Source: Dactylosporangium sp040605635 (lineage in GTDB: Bacteria > Actinomycetota > Actinomycetes > Mycobacteriales > Micromonosporaceae). From it: a stretch of DNA of 64,000 bases. The stretch spans positions 124,001 through 188,000 of the forward strand of contig NZ_JBEXDG010000005.1 in the NCBI RefSeq assembly GCF_040605635.1, given 5' to 3'. The first letter of the stretch is position 1. Each line of letters opens with the position of its first letter. Below are positions 35,350 to 44,628 of this stretch, one piece after another. The notes beneath the pieces are model-generated. The model was not told where the DNA came from, searched no databases, and saw only the letters and a program-made list of their open reading frames with translations. Both the position numbers and the translations under genes were made by a program.

Positions 35350-36966
35350 TCAGACCCTGAACTGACCCACGAGAACCCGGAGCTCCTGACTCATCGCGGA
35401 CAGCTCGTGCGCGGCGGCGCGGGTGTCCTGCACGCCGCCGGTCGTGCCCTGCGCCGCCGCGGAGATCCCGGCGATGTTCGCCGCGATGTCCGCCGAGCTC
35501 GTCGCCGCGTGCGTGATGTTGCGGCTGATCTCGTCCGTCGTCGCGGTCTGCTGCTCCACGGCGCTGGCGATCGTTGTCTGGTAGTCGCCGAGCCGGCCGG
35601 TGATCTCGACGATCTGGTTGATCGCGTCGGTGGCGGCGGCCGTGTCGTGCTGGATGCTCTGCACCTTCGCGGTGATGTCCTCGGTGGCGCGGCCGGTCTC
35701 CTGCGCCAGCTGCTTCACCTCACCGGCGACCACGGCGAAGCCCTTGCCCGCCTCACCGGCGCGGGCCGCCTCGATGGTGGCGTTGAGGGCGAGGAGGTTC
35801 GTCTGCCCGGCGATCGCGGTGATCGCCTTGACCACGTCGCCGATCTCCCGGCTGGAGTCGGCGAGCCGGCCGATGAGGTCGAACGTCGCCTGCGTCAGCT
35901 GGTTGGTCTGGCCACCGATCCTGGCCGCCTCGGCGGTGGTCCCGGCGATCTGCTGGATGGAGATGCTCATCTGTTCGGCGCCGGTCGCCACGGTGCGAAC
36001 CGTGTCCGACACCTCGTCCGCCGCCGTGACGATCCGCTCCGACCGGTCCGACGTCTGCTGCGCCCCGGCCATGATGTGGGTCGACGTGTCGGTGAGCTTG
36101 GCGCTGGCGTCGGCGACGGTCGCGGCCGAACTGCCGATGGCGCGGATCGTGTCGCCGATCTTCCCGACGAATGTGTTGAACGACCGGCTGACGGACGTGA
36201 ACTCGTCGTCGCCGCTGTCCTCGAGGCGGCGGGTCAGGTCGCCGTCGCCGTCGGCGATGTCGGCGAGCCGGTCGCCGATGGCGCGCAGCGGCCTGATGAT
36301 GGACAGCGACAGCGCGACGGCGAGCACGATCGACAGCAGCAGCGCGGCGCTGCCGGCGAGGGTCGCCACCCGGTTCGTGGTGCTCGACGACCGGTCCGCC
36401 GCCTTCTGCGTCGCCGCCCACTTCTGCCGCGCGACGGCCTCCAGGTCGGCGACGCCGTCGGCGATCGTCTGGTACACGTCCAGGGCCTCACCGGCGACGA
36501 TGTCGTTCGCCGCCGAGGTCCGCGCCGGTGTGCCGGCCCGGTAGTCGGCGATGACCTTCTTGTCGAGGTCGAGGAAGCCGGTCCAGGCGGTGCGGATCGA
36601 CCGCACGTCCTCGTGCTGGCCCGCGGTCAGCGGCAGCGCCGCCATCTTGTCGATCTCGCGGCCGAAGTCCGTCGCGGCGGCGAGGAACGCCGAGCGGGAC
36701 GGTGCCGTGTCGGCCGCCGCGTCGTCGGCGCCGCGGACGATGTCGAAGGCGTAGCCCGCCTGCCAGCCCAGCACGTCGGTGCTGCGGAACTTCAGCTGCT
36801 GCGCCGCGTCCAGCTCCTCCTGCGCGGCGGAGAGACTGTCGGCGGTCGTGCGGGTGCCTTCCGCCGACGACAACGCCGTCAACCAGATGGCCACCACGCA
36901 CAGTGAGACCGTCAGGAAACCGACCGCCAGCCGCGTCGCGACCCGGGTCCGCCGGAGCATGTTCAT
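35350..36966 (-). CDS. Methyl-accepting chemotaxis protein
   Basis: A 538-residue chemoreceptor. Two helices (about 12-33 and 197-220) bracket an extracytoplasmic four-helix-bundle sensor (LSAAQEELDAAQQLKFRSTD onward), then HAMP (IRPLRAIGDRLADIADGDGD) and a signalling domain with hairpin tip AIAGQTNLLALNATIEAARA, then GKGFAVVAGEVKQLA. ATG 36966 is nine bases after AGGAGG. No che or flagellar genes are in the window, so it works with a remote chemotaxis cluster, as in motile-spore Micromonosporaceae. Nudix gene upstream on the same strand. Confidence 0.93.
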   Translation of the reverse strand: MNMLRRTRVATRLAVGFLTVSLCVVAIWLTALSSAEGTRTTADSLSAAQEELDAAQQLKFRSTDVLGWQAGYAFDIVRGADDAAADTAPSRSAFLAAATDFGREIDKMAALPLTAGQHEDVRSIRTAWTGFLDLDKKVIADYRAGTPARTSAANDIVAGEALDVYQTIADGVADLEAVARQKWAATQKAADRSSSTTNRVATLAGSAALLLSIVLAVALSLSIIRPLRAIGDRLADIADGDGDLTRRLEDSGDDEFTSVSRSFNTFVGKIGDTIRAIGSSAATVADASAKLTDTSTHIMAGAQQTSDRSERIVTAADEVSDTVRTVATGAEQMSISIQQIAGTTAEAARIGGQTNQLTQATFDLIGRLADSSREIGDVVKAITAIAGQTNLLALNATIEAARAGEAGKGFAVVAGEVKQLAQETGRATEDITAKVQSIQHDTAAATDAINQIVEITGRLGDYQTTIASAVEQQTATTDEISRNITHAATSSADIAANIAGISAAAQGTTGGVQDTRAAAHELSAMSQELRVLVGQFRV

Positions 36967-36994
36967 TTCGTCGAGCCTCCTGAGCGGTGTCACG

Positions 36995-37459
36995 TCATCG
37001 GGCAAACTCCTGGGGCTTATCGGCGCCGGGCGCGGGCACGGCAGAGAAACCGGCGGACTCGCGGATCCTGGCGAACAGCGGCGACTCCAGCAGCTGCCGC
37101 CAGGGCAGGAAGAGCGGGTCCGGGAGGTTGTCGAAGTCGTGCCAGGCGAGGTCCGTGCACTTGTCGGGCTCGAGGATCGCCGGCTCGCCCGCGACGTGGT
37201 CGCTGAGCATCCACACGGTGACGTAGTGCCGGTCCTCGTCGGTGAAGACGTCGTTGGTGACGGCGCCGAAGCGGACGCGTGCGATCTGGACGCCGGTCTC
37301 CTCCGCCACCTCGCGGACGGCGGTGTCCTCGAACGACTCGCCGAACTCGAGATGCCCGCCGGGCACCGACCACGTGCCCGCGCCGTGCGCGCCGCGACGG
37401 CGGGCCATCAGGAACCTGCCGTCGCGGAACACGAACACCGCTATCCCCACCCTGACCAT
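36995..37459 (-). CDS. NUDIX hydrolase (MutT-like)
   Basis: A 154-residue nucleotide pyrophosphohydrolase. The Nudix box is canonical: GGHLEFGESFEDTAVREVAE followed by ETGV. AVFVFRDGRFLMARRRGAHG precedes it, and WVPGGHLEFGE-type sequence suggests a nucleoside-triphosphate or dihydroneopterin-type substrate. Twenty-eight bases separate its stop from the chemoreceptor start, so they could share a transcript, probably without a functional link. Confidence 0.9.
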   Translation of the reverse strand: MVRVGIAVFVFRDGRFLMARRRGAHGAGTWSVPGGHLEFGESFEDTAVREVAEETGVQIARVRFGAVTNDVFTDEDRHYVTVWMLSDHVAGEPAILEPDKCTDLAWHDFDNLPDPLFLPWRQLLESPLFARIRESAGFSAVPAPGADKPQEFAR

Positions 37460-37468
37460 CCCGGGAGC

Positions 37469-37591
37469 CTACAGATCCGCGAGGTCCGCTTCGCTCAGCG
37501 TGACGGCGGCGGCGGCGCCGTTCTCCTCCAGGTGCGCGAGGCGGGACGTGCCCGGGATCGGCTGAGGGGCGGCCGTCCACGGCACGCCCGC
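37469..37591 (-). pseudogene. Aldo/keto reductase C-terminal remnant
   Basis: About 39 residues reading PQPIPGTSRLAHLEENGAAA then AVTLSEADLADL and a stop. This is the conserved C-terminal phosphate-binding segment of aldo/keto reductases. Nothing upstream in this frame continues the family, so over 250 residues are gone. An intact aldo/keto reductase of a different type lies 1.3 kb away (38879). Confidence 0.7.
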
Positions 37592-37667
37592 CGGGTGGCT
37601 CCTCTGCGGGGATGATCGCACGGGCTCGGCGACGACCGGTCCCGCCCCGGCCGCTACTCTCGCCGCC

Positions 37668-38870
37668 ATGGGTGCGACGGGACTGGTGGCCGCGGTGGTG
37701 AGCGCGGGACTGATGGCGTGGCCGGCGCCGGTGGTGAGCCCGTCCACCTCGCCCCCGGCCGCGGTGCCGTGCCCGTACGTCTCGATCCCCACCATCCCGC
37801 CGACGCCGCCGTCGCCCGAGCGGGACCCCGGCGCCGCTGTGGTCGGCGGCGGGCGGCTCGGCACCACCGGGCTGGCCGTCGCGCCCGGGACCGCGGCGCC
37901 GCCGACCCTGTCCGCGATGTCGTGGATCGTCGCCGACCTCGACACCGGCGAGGTCCTCGGCGCCTGCGCGCCGCACCTGCGCCGCCGCCCCGCGAGCGTG
38001 CAGAAGCTGCTGCTCGCCGCGACCGCCCTGCCGAAGCTCGACCCCGCCCTCGTCGTCGAGGCGACCGCCGAGGACCTCGCCCTGCCCGCGGACAGCTCCG
38101 CCGTCGGCATGATCGTCGGCGGGAAGTACCCGGTGTCGACGCTGTGGCTCGGGCTGCTGCTGCAGTCCGGCAACGACACCGCCAACGCTCTCGCCCGGGT
38201 GGCCGGCGGCGACGGGGGGGTCGCCGCGACCGTCGCCGCGATGAACGCCGAGGCGCGCCGGCTCGGTGCCGACGACACCCACGCCGTCACCCCGTCCGGC
38301 CTCGACGCCCCCGACCAGCTCACCAGCGCCTACGACCTGGCGCTCATCGCCCGCGCCGACTTCGCCCGGCCGGACTTCCTCGCCTACGACACCACGCTCG
38401 TCTTCCAGTGGCCGGCCCAGCCGCCGAAGGACCCCAAGGGCTTCCAGATCCAGAACGAGAACAAGCTCCTCACCAGCTACCAGGGCGCCATCGGCGGCAA
38501 GACCGGCTTCACCGACGAGGCGCGGCACACGTACGTCGGCGGCGCCCAACGCAACGGCCGCCGGCTCGTCGTCACGATCATGGGCGCCGAGATCGTGCCG
38601 GCCCGCGCCTGGAAGCAGAGCACGATGCTGTTCGACTGGGGGTTCGCGCTGCCCGCGGGGACGTCCGTCGGCCACCTCGTCACCCCCGAGGAGGCGGCCG
38701 TCCTGCACAGCCCGCCGCCCCCGTCGACCGGCCCGTCGGCGGTCGCGGTGGCGCTGCCCGCCCGCGGCGGCTACTCGATCTGGCCGACCGTCATCGCCGT
38801 CGGGGCGGTCGCGCTGACCGCGATCGTCTTCGGTGCCGTCATGGTGATCAGGCGGCGCCGCGCGGCATAG
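37668..38870 (+). CDS. D-alanyl-D-alanine carboxypeptidase (DacC-like, low-molecular-weight PBP)
   Basis: A 400-residue S11 peptidase that trims pentapeptide side chains of peptidoglycan. Signal peptide, then a Pro-rich linker (PTIPPTPPSPERDP), then the penicillin-binding fold with SxxK at Ser110-Lys113 (ASVQKLL), SGN at 167-169 (LQSGNDTAN) and KTG in GGKTGFTDEA. A C-terminal helix (VIAVGAVALTAIVFGAVMVI) followed by RRRRAA anchors it in the membrane facing out. Length and layout match actinobacterial DacC. Only eight bases separate it from the aldo/keto reductase start. Confidence 0.93.
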   Translation: MGATGLVAAVVSAGLMAWPAPVVSPSTSPPAAVPCPYVSIPTIPPTPPSPERDPGAAVVGGGRLGTTGLAVAPGTAAPPTLSAMSWIVADLDTGEVLGACAPHLRRRPASVQKLLLAATALPKLDPALVVEATAEDLALPADSSAVGMIVGGKYPVSTLWLGLLLQSGNDTANALARVAGGDGGVAATVAAMNAEARRLGADDTHAVTPSGLDAPDQLTSAYDLALIARADFARPDFLAYDTTLVFQWPAQPPKDPKGFQIQNENKLLTSYQGAIGGKTGFTDEARHTYVGGAQRNGRRLVVTIMGAEIVPARAWKQSTMLFDWGFALPAGTSVGHLVTPEEAAVLHSPPPPSTGPSAVAVALPARGGYSIWPTVIAVGAVALTAIVFGAVMVIRRRRAA

Positions 38871-38878
38871 GATCGGGC

Positions 38879-39757
38879 ATGCCCTTCGAACCGCCCGCGA
38901 CACGGATCGGGCTCGGGCTCGCCGCCGTCGGCCGTCCCGGGTACATCAACCTGGGCCGGGACCGGGACCTGCCGCCGGACCGGTCCGTGGAGGCGCTGCG
39001 GGCGCGAAGCCATGAGCTGCTCGACGCCGCGTACGCCGCCGGGATCCGCTACTTCGACGTCGCCCGCTCGTACGGGCTGGCGGAGGAGTTCCTCGCCGGG
39101 TGGCTGGGTGACCGCCGCGACGTCGTCGTGGGGTCCAAGTGGGGCTACACGTATACGGCGGGGTGGCGGGTCGACGCGCCGGTGCACGAGGCGAAGGACC
39201 ACAGCGTCGCCACGTTCGACCGGCAGGTCGCCGAGACCCTTGCCCTGTTCGGGGACCGGCTCGACCTGTACCAGATCCACTCCGTGACACCGGAGAGCAC
39301 CGCGCTGACCGACCCGGCCCTGCACGGTCGCCTCGCGGACCTGGCCGCCTCCGGCGTCACCGTCGGGCTGTCCACCAGCGGGCCGCACCAGGCCGACGCC
39401 ATCCGCGCCGCGCTGCGGGTCCAGGTGGGCGGGGAGCCGCTGTTCCGCAGCGTGCAGGCGACGTGGAACCCTCTCGAACCGTCGGCGGGGGAGGCGCTCG
39501 CCGAGGCGCACGCGGACGGGCGGACCGTCATCATCAAGGAGTCCCTCGCCAACGGGCGGCTCGCCGACCGCGACGCGGACGCGATCGCCGCCGCGCTGCG
39601 CCGGCCATGGGCCACCGTGGTGCTGTCCGGGGCGGCGACCACCGCGCAGCTCGCCTCCAACCTGCGCGCCCTCGACATCACCGACCCCGGCCCGCTCCCG
39701 GCCGCCGAGCCGCCCGCCGGCTACTGGCGCCACCGCGCGTCGCTCGCCTGGGCATGA
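38879..39757 (+). CDS. Aldo/keto reductase
   Basis: A 292-residue NADPH-dependent oxidoreductase with a TIM barrel. The catalytic tetrad is in place: Asp60 and Tyr65 (YFDVARSYG), Lys87 (GSKWG) and the His in YQIHSV. The opening TRIGLGLAAVGRPGYINLGR is a variant of the family's start. ATG 38879 lies nine bases after the carboxypeptidase stop, so the two are co-transcribed. Substrate unknown. Confidence 0.9.
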   Translation: MPFEPPATRIGLGLAAVGRPGYINLGRDRDLPPDRSVEALRARSHELLDAAYAAGIRYFDVARSYGLAEEFLAGWLGDRRDVVVGSKWGYTYTAGWRVDAPVHEAKDHSVATFDRQVAETLALFGDRLDLYQIHSVTPESTALTDPALHGRLADLAASGVTVGLSTSGPHQADAIRAALRVQVGGEPLFRSVQATWNPLEPSAGEALAEAHADGRTVIIKESLANGRLADRDADAIAAALRRPWATVVLSGAATTAQLASNLRALDITDPGPLPAAEPPAGYWRHRASLAWA

Positions 39758-39898
39758 CGCGCCGTTTCCTTCAGCGGTGACCGCGCCGCCGCCGGGCTGA
39801 CCGCGGGCTGCGCTCCCGGGCGCCTTCCGCGGCGGTGGCGCCACCACGACCCGGCTCCGCCGGTTTTCCAGATGCGTGCGGGCGGCCGATCGGCGAGT

Positions 39899-40401
39899 AT
39901 GGCCGCCGTGTGGCAGCTGCCGTTCTTCGACCGGCTCCGCGACGCCGACCGGATCCTGATCGCCGGCGCCGGGTTCGGCATCGACGCGTACCACGGCATC
40001 AACACGTGCAGGTGCTGGAGAACATCGCCGCGCTCGACCGGGCGCAGGCCTATCTGGGCGCCTTCACCGTGCCGTCCCACGGTCCGGAGGCGGCGCTGTG
40101 CCGTTCCGCCGTCGCGCACGCCGCTGCCCGCACCCCCGGCCGGGAGAGCATCGTCAACGGCCAGATCTCGGCGGCGCTCACCGGCGCGGCCGGCGACGTG
40201 CCGCTCGCCGGCCGTGCGTCCTCACTGTTCGTGAACCCGCTGATGGCCATGTACTTCACGTTCGACCTCGCCGGGCTGGCGGCGCAGTCCCTCTACCTGT
40301 CCCGGATCCGGGGCACCGACACCATGCTGCAGGTCAGTCACCTCATCGAACGCTTCCGCGACGAGGTCACGCCCCGGCCACGCGTGGCGTTCCCGCATTG
40401 A
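39899..40401 (+). pseudogene. DUF1152 protein remnant (internal deletion and frameshift)
   Basis: The start, WQLPFFDRLRDADRILIAGA, matches the N-terminus of DUF1152. After GFGIDAYHG the frame breaks near 40000. From 40003 another frame continues with HVQVLENIAALDRAQAYLGA and then the whole DUF1152 C-terminus, ending LIERFRDEVTPRPRVAFPH. Intact homologues have well over 100 residues between these parts. The remnant is therefore an internal deletion with a frame change; it cannot encode the full protein. Confidence 0.75.
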
Positions 40402-41266
40402 CACTTGTCAGGTTGTGCCGCTCCGGCCGCCACCCTCGCACGGCACCCGACAGGTAGACGAAGAGCGCTCCGACGAGCCACGGGTACAGGACGGCGACGA
40501 ACATCAACGGCAGCATCATCCCCGCCGGGAGCCACACCAGCACGCTGACCACGGCGTAGACGGCGAGGCGCACCAGGCCGCGCTTGAGACTGCTCCCGCC
40601 CGGCGTCAGCCCCCTCGCGACGTTGAACAACGACCTCACCAGCAGCCCGAGCCCGACCAGGACGGCGAGCAGCGACGCCTGGAACGTGCGCGGGTCGAGG
40701 ACGTCGACCTTCGCGTCCTTGGTGTCGGCCTGGATCGCCTCCGCGAACACGGTGCGCGCCCCGCGCAGATCCGCCCCGGTGAGGTCCGCCTGCGTCAACG
40801 ACGCCCCGGTGAAGTCGGCCCCGCGCAGGTCGGCCTTGGCCAGATCCACCTGGCTGAGGCGGGCCTCCGTGAACGTCGCGTCCCGCGCGTCGACGGTGTT
40901 CAGTTGCGCCTGCGTCAGGTCTGCTCCGTCGAACCGGGCGCCCCGCAGGTCGGCGCCGGTCAGCGTCGCCTGGGTCAGGTCGGTGCCGCGGAACGACGCC
41001 CCGTGCGCGTCGACCCCGGAAAGGTTCTCCTGCGCCAGATCCAACCCGTCGAGCACCGCCCCGTGCAGGTCGGCGCACGTCAGATCCGGCAACTCCTCGA
41101 CCGACGTGATGTGCTGCCCGGCCAGCTGCGCCCGCGTCTGCGGACACTCGGGCCCACGGACCGGCTCCGCACCCGCGGGAGCGCCGCCGATGAGACCGAG
41201 CGCGGCGACGGTCAGCAGCACGCCCACGACATGGGCAAGACGGTTGGTCAGCACGCGCAACAGCAT
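40367..41266 (-). CDS. Pentapeptide-repeat membrane protein
   Basis: A 299-residue exported protein. A signal peptide (about residues 1-33) is followed by roughly 20 pentapeptide repeats of the A(D/N)LxG type (for example ADLRGARFDGADLTQAQLN), which form a right-handed quadrilateral beta helix outside the membrane. Two or three helices end the protein (around 187-205 and 228-270). Pentapeptide proteins vary widely in role. Its 3' end overlaps the convergent DUF1152 remnant. Confidence 0.85.
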   Translation of the reverse strand: MLLRVLTNRLAHVVGVLLTVAALGLIGGAPAGAEPVRGPECPQTRAQLAGQHITSVEELPDLTCADLHGAVLDGLDLAQENLSGVDAHGASFRGTDLTQATLTGADLRGARFDGADLTQAQLNTVDARDATFTEARLSQVDLAKADLRGADFTGASLTQADLTGADLRGARTVFAEAIQADTKDAKVDVLDPRTFQASLLAVLVGLGLLVRSLFNVARGLTPGGSSLKRGLVRLAVYAVVSVLVWLPAGMMLPLMFVAVLYPWLVGALFVYLSGAVRGWRPERHNLTSVNAGTPRVAGA

Positions 41267-41445
41267 CAGCCGTCCCACCCCTTCCGCGCCGCACTCCGTC
41301 CGGATCGCGACACGGCGCGATCGGGTCCCCGGTTCCGGTCGCGCGTCGACCATGGCCGCATGGCCGTGGAGACCTGTCCGCCGGCGGAAGCTGATCCTGA
41401 GCCCGTAGCGGCGGCATTCGCCGCGGTCGGACGGCTCGATGCCTG

Positions 41446-42309
41446 AAGCGCTCGGCGTATGCATGGCTCACCGACTTCGTCGGCTTCCTGCCGATGCCGT
41501 CCGGCGGCGAGCGCGAGGCCCTGGTCGCCGCCGACCACAACGCCGAGATGATCGGCCACATCGCCCGCTATCCGCGCCTGCGCGACCGGTCCATCTTCGT
41601 CGGCGACCCGGACGACGTGATCGACGAGCGCTTCGGCCCCGACCTGCCCCACATCCGCGACTGGACCGAGCAGCACTACGACTTCGCCGGCTACGTCACC
41701 GGCTCCGCCCCGCTCACCGCCGGTGCCGGCGTCGGCGGCGGTGCTGAGGGCGGTGCTGAGGGCGGGAGTTCGCGGGCCGCGTTGCGCGCGTCGCTCGGGT
41801 ATCGCGCCGGCGAGCGGGTCTGCGTGGTCACCGTCGGTGGGTCCGGCGTCGGCGGCGACCTGCTTCGCCTGGTCGCCGCCGCGTTCCCGTCGGCCGCTCG
41901 GCGGGTTCCGGGTCTGCGCATGATCATGGTGACCGGGCCGCGCATCGACCCGGCCGCGGTGACGGCACCCGCCGGGCTGGAGGTCCTGCCGTATGTGCCG
42001 TCGCTGGACCGGCACCTCGCGGCCTGCGACCTGGCGGTGGTGCAGGGCGGGCTCACGACCTGCATGGAGCTGACCGCGGCGAACCGCCCGTTCATCTACG
42101 TGCCGCTGCGCAACCATTTCGAGCAGCAGTTCCACGTCACCCACCGGCTCCGCCGGCACGGTGCCGGTCGGCGGATGGACTACGACACCCTCACCCCTGA
42201 CACCTTGGCGGCGGCGATCGCCGAGGAGATCGACCGCCCGGTCGCCTACCACCCCGTCCCGTCCGACGGTGCCGCCCGGGCCGCCGCCCTGCTCGCCGAC
42301 CTCTTCTGA
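41446..42309 (+). pseudogene. Glycosyltransferase, N-terminally truncated
   Basis: About 287 residues match the C-terminal two thirds of an MGT/UGT-type glycosyltransferase: SAYAWLTDFVGFLPMP, CVVTVGGSGVGGDLL, GLEVLPYVPSLDRHLAACDL and the nucleotide-sugar site VVQGGLTTCMELTAANRPF with HFEQQFHV. The N-terminal acceptor domain (roughly 100-150 residues) is absent and no start with a ribosome site fits; an ATG at 41494 is possible. A Gly/Ala insert (VGGGAEGGAEGGSS) sits near the middle. Upstream sequence gives no continuation in any frame. Best read as a 5'-truncated gene. Confidence 0.7.
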
Positions 42310-42368
42310 GCCTGTTCTGAGCCTGCGGGCGCGATCGGGCTGGGCGGGCGGCTTCAAGACGGGCGGCG

Positions 42369-42950
42369 TCAAGGGGTGAGCGCCTCCCACAGGTGTGGGT
42401 GCCGGGTCAGGTGCAGGAGCCGCTGCGCCAGGCGTCGGTGGGCGGGCGTCTGCGTCGAGGCACCCCACAGCGGCGCGGTGCTCATCCCGTCCGCCGCCGC
42501 CACCACCAGCGTCAGCACGTCGGGGGGAAGCCCGTCGGCGGCGAGGGCCGCGTCCCACCGCTCCGCGTCGGCCCGGGCGAGCTCGGCGACCGCCGGCAGC
42601 GTCATGAGCTGAGTGATCAGGGCCAGCGACTGGCGCATCGCGACGTCGTCCTCGACCGGCGCCAGCGCCGCCCGGATGTAGGCCCGGGTCAGCCGTCCGG
42701 GCTCGGTGTCCGACGGGTCCAGCGCGGCGTCGACGCTGGCCTGGAAGGCGGCCAGCTGATCGCGGGCCAGCTCCAGGATCAGCTCGTCCTTGCTGGCGAA
42801 GTGGTAGATCAGTCCGCCCTTCGACACGCCGGCGAAGCGCGCGATATCGTCCAGCGAGGCGTGGATCCCACGGGCGCGGACGGCGTCGGCGGCAGCGTCC
42901 ACCAGGGCTCGTCGGGTGTCGTGCGGCGACCGGCCGGCTGTGCGTCCCAC
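42369..42950 (-). CDS. TetR family regulator
   Basis: A 193-residue repressor. The TetR HTH spans residues 10-55 (RRALVDAAADAVRARGIHAS then LDDIARFAGVSKGGLIYHFA), and the C-terminal domain is TetR_C-like (SLALITQLMTLPAVAELARA). It is 13 bp downstream of a DHA2 exporter on the same strand, the usual efflux-pump and repressor pair. A near-palindrome upstream of the exporter is its likely operator. Confidence 0.9.
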   Translation of the reverse strand: MGRTAGRSPHDTRRALVDAAADAVRARGIHASLDDIARFAGVSKGGLIYHFASKDELILELARDQLAAFQASVDAALDPSDTEPGRLTRAYIRAALAPVEDDVAMRQSLALITQLMTLPAVAELARADAERWDAALAADGLPPDVLTLVVAAADGMSTAPLWGASTQTPAHRRLAQRLLHLTRHPHLWEALTP

Positions 42951-42963
42951 GACGACACCGTAC

Positions 42964-44472
42964 CTACGGTCGCGGCGTGCGCGGCGACGGGATCAGCGTC
43001 CATGCGAGCACCGCCGCCGCGAGGGTCAGCGCCGCCGCGACCAGCGAGGTGACCTGCATGCCGGTGATGAACGCGTCCCGCGCACCGGCGGCGGCTTCCG
43101 GCTGCAGCACCTGCAGCGCCGGGCCCAGCGAGTCACGGACCCGCGCCGCGTCCGTGGCCGGCAGCCCGGCCGGGACGCTCACGTTGTTGCGGTAGACCAG
43201 CGACAGGAGCGAGCCCAGCACCGCGATGCCCAGCACCACGCCGAGCTCGTTGGCGGTCTCGGTGATCGCGGAGACCGAGCCCGCCTTGCGTGGCGGTGCG
43301 GCGGAGATGATGGCGTCGCCGGTCAGTGTCATCGCCAGCCCGATGCCGAGGCCGATGGGCACGAGCGCCAGGCCGAGCCACAGGTACGGCCCGTGCGCGG
43401 CCCCCGCGACCGCCGCCAGCCCAGCGGCGGCCAGGCCCAGGCCGAGCGCGATGGCCCGCCCCCGGCCGAGCCGGGCCACGGCCAGCGCGATGATCGCGAC
43501 CACGACGATCGAGGCGAGCGTCGCGGGCAGCTCGGCGAGCCCGGCCTGCAGCGGGCTGTGTCCGCGGGCGAACTGCAGGTACTGCGAGAAGAAGAACAGC
43601 AGCCCGGTCAGCGCGAAGATGGCGATGACGTTGGCCGCGACCGCCCCGGAGAACGCCGCGCTGCGGAACAGTTCGACGTCGAGCATGGGCTGCTCCAGCC
43701 GCCGCTGGCGCCGCACGAACAGCAGCCCGGCCGTCAGCCCGGCCAGCAGGCACGCCACGATCACGCCGTCGACGCCCGATCCGACCACGTGCTTGACGGC
43801 GTAGACGACGGGCACGATCGCCGTCATGGACAGCACCGCGGAGAGCACGTCGAAGCGGCCCGGTCGCGGATCGCGGGACTCGGGCAGGAGGACGAGGCCG
43901 GAGACCAGCACCAGGACCATCACGGGCACGTTGATGAGGAACACCGACCCCCACCAGAAGTGCTCGAGCAGGAACCCGCCCACGAGCGGCCCGATCGCCG
44001 ATCCCGCCCCGAAGGCGGTGGACCAGACCGCGATCGCCCGCGTCCGTTCGGCGCTGTCGGGGAAGATGTTGCGGATCAGCGACAGCGTGGACGGCATCAG
44101 CGTCGCCCCTGCCACGCCGAGCAGCAGACGCGCCCCGATCAACGCCTGCGCGCTGGTGGCGAACGCGGCGAGCAGCGACGCCGCGCCGAACGCCACCGAA
44201 CCGATCAGCAGGACCCGCTTGCGTCCGAACCGGTCGGCCAGATTGCCCATCAGCACCAGCAGGCCCGCCAGCGTCAGCGAGTAGATGTCACCGATCCAGA
44301 GCACCTGCTCCGCGGTCGGTGCCAGGCTCGTGGTCAGCGCCGGCACCGCCAGCGAGAGCACCGTCCCGTCGATGGCGAGCAGCAGCACGGCCGCGGCCAG
44401 CACGGCGAGCGCCGCCCACCGCCGCCGCGCCGACAGCACCGGCTCCGCAGCCGGCGTCACGAGGGAAGTCAT
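42964..44472 (-). CDS. DHA2-family 14-helix MFS drug exporter
   Basis: A 502-residue, 14-helix proton-coupled exporter. The motif LLLAIDGTVLSLAVPALTTS near residues 34-53 is that of DHA2 H+ antiporters (QacA/LfrA type), and GRKRVLLIGS marks the loop after helix 2. First gene of the operon with TetR; its expression should be induced by the exported compound through TetR release. Good candidate for antibiotic or detergent export. Confidence 0.9.
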   Translation of the reverse strand: MTSLVTPAAEPVLSARRRWAALAVLAAAVLLLAIDGTVLSLAVPALTTSLAPTAEQVLWIGDIYSLTLAGLLVLMGNLADRFGRKRVLLIGSVAFGAASLLAAFATSAQALIGARLLLGVAGATLMPSTLSLIRNIFPDSAERTRAIAVWSTAFGAGSAIGPLVGGFLLEHFWWGSVFLINVPVMVLVLVSGLVLLPESRDPRPGRFDVLSAVLSMTAIVPVVYAVKHVVGSGVDGVIVACLLAGLTAGLLFVRRQRRLEQPMLDVELFRSAAFSGAVAANVIAIFALTGLLFFFSQYLQFARGHSPLQAGLAELPATLASIVVVAIIALAVARLGRGRAIALGLGLAAAGLAAVAGAAHGPYLWLGLALVPIGLGIGLAMTLTGDAIISAAPPRKAGSVSAITETANELGVVLGIAVLGSLLSLVYRNNVSVPAGLPATDAARVRDSLGPALQVLQPEAAAGARDAFITGMQVTSLVAAALTLAAAVLAWTLIPSPRTPRP

Positions 44473-44482
44473 GGCGGAACTG

Positions 44483-44498
44483 TACCGGCTGGTCGGTA
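44483..44498. promoter_or_regulatory. Probable TetR operator
   Basis: TACCGGCTGGTCGGTA has perfect 5-bp arms (TACCG and CGGTA) and differs in its centre from the common TetR-type site TACCGACCGGTCGGTA. It lies ten bases upstream of the exporter ATG, where repressor binding would block the operon. Confidence 0.7.
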
Positions 44499-44628
44499 AA
44501 GTTTGTCAGCGTGATCCGCGGCACCCATGCGCGAAGAAAGTTCGGTGGTCGTGTCGAAAGGCGGTGGGGGTGTTCGACGCGTTGGTGAGCGGCACGATGG
44601 GCGTGCGGCGTGGGCGAGGAGGACGAAG

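Noticed and set aside
36966..37005. Earlier start of the chemoreceptor
   Set aside because: The extension runs through the AGGAGG ribosome site of ATG 36966.
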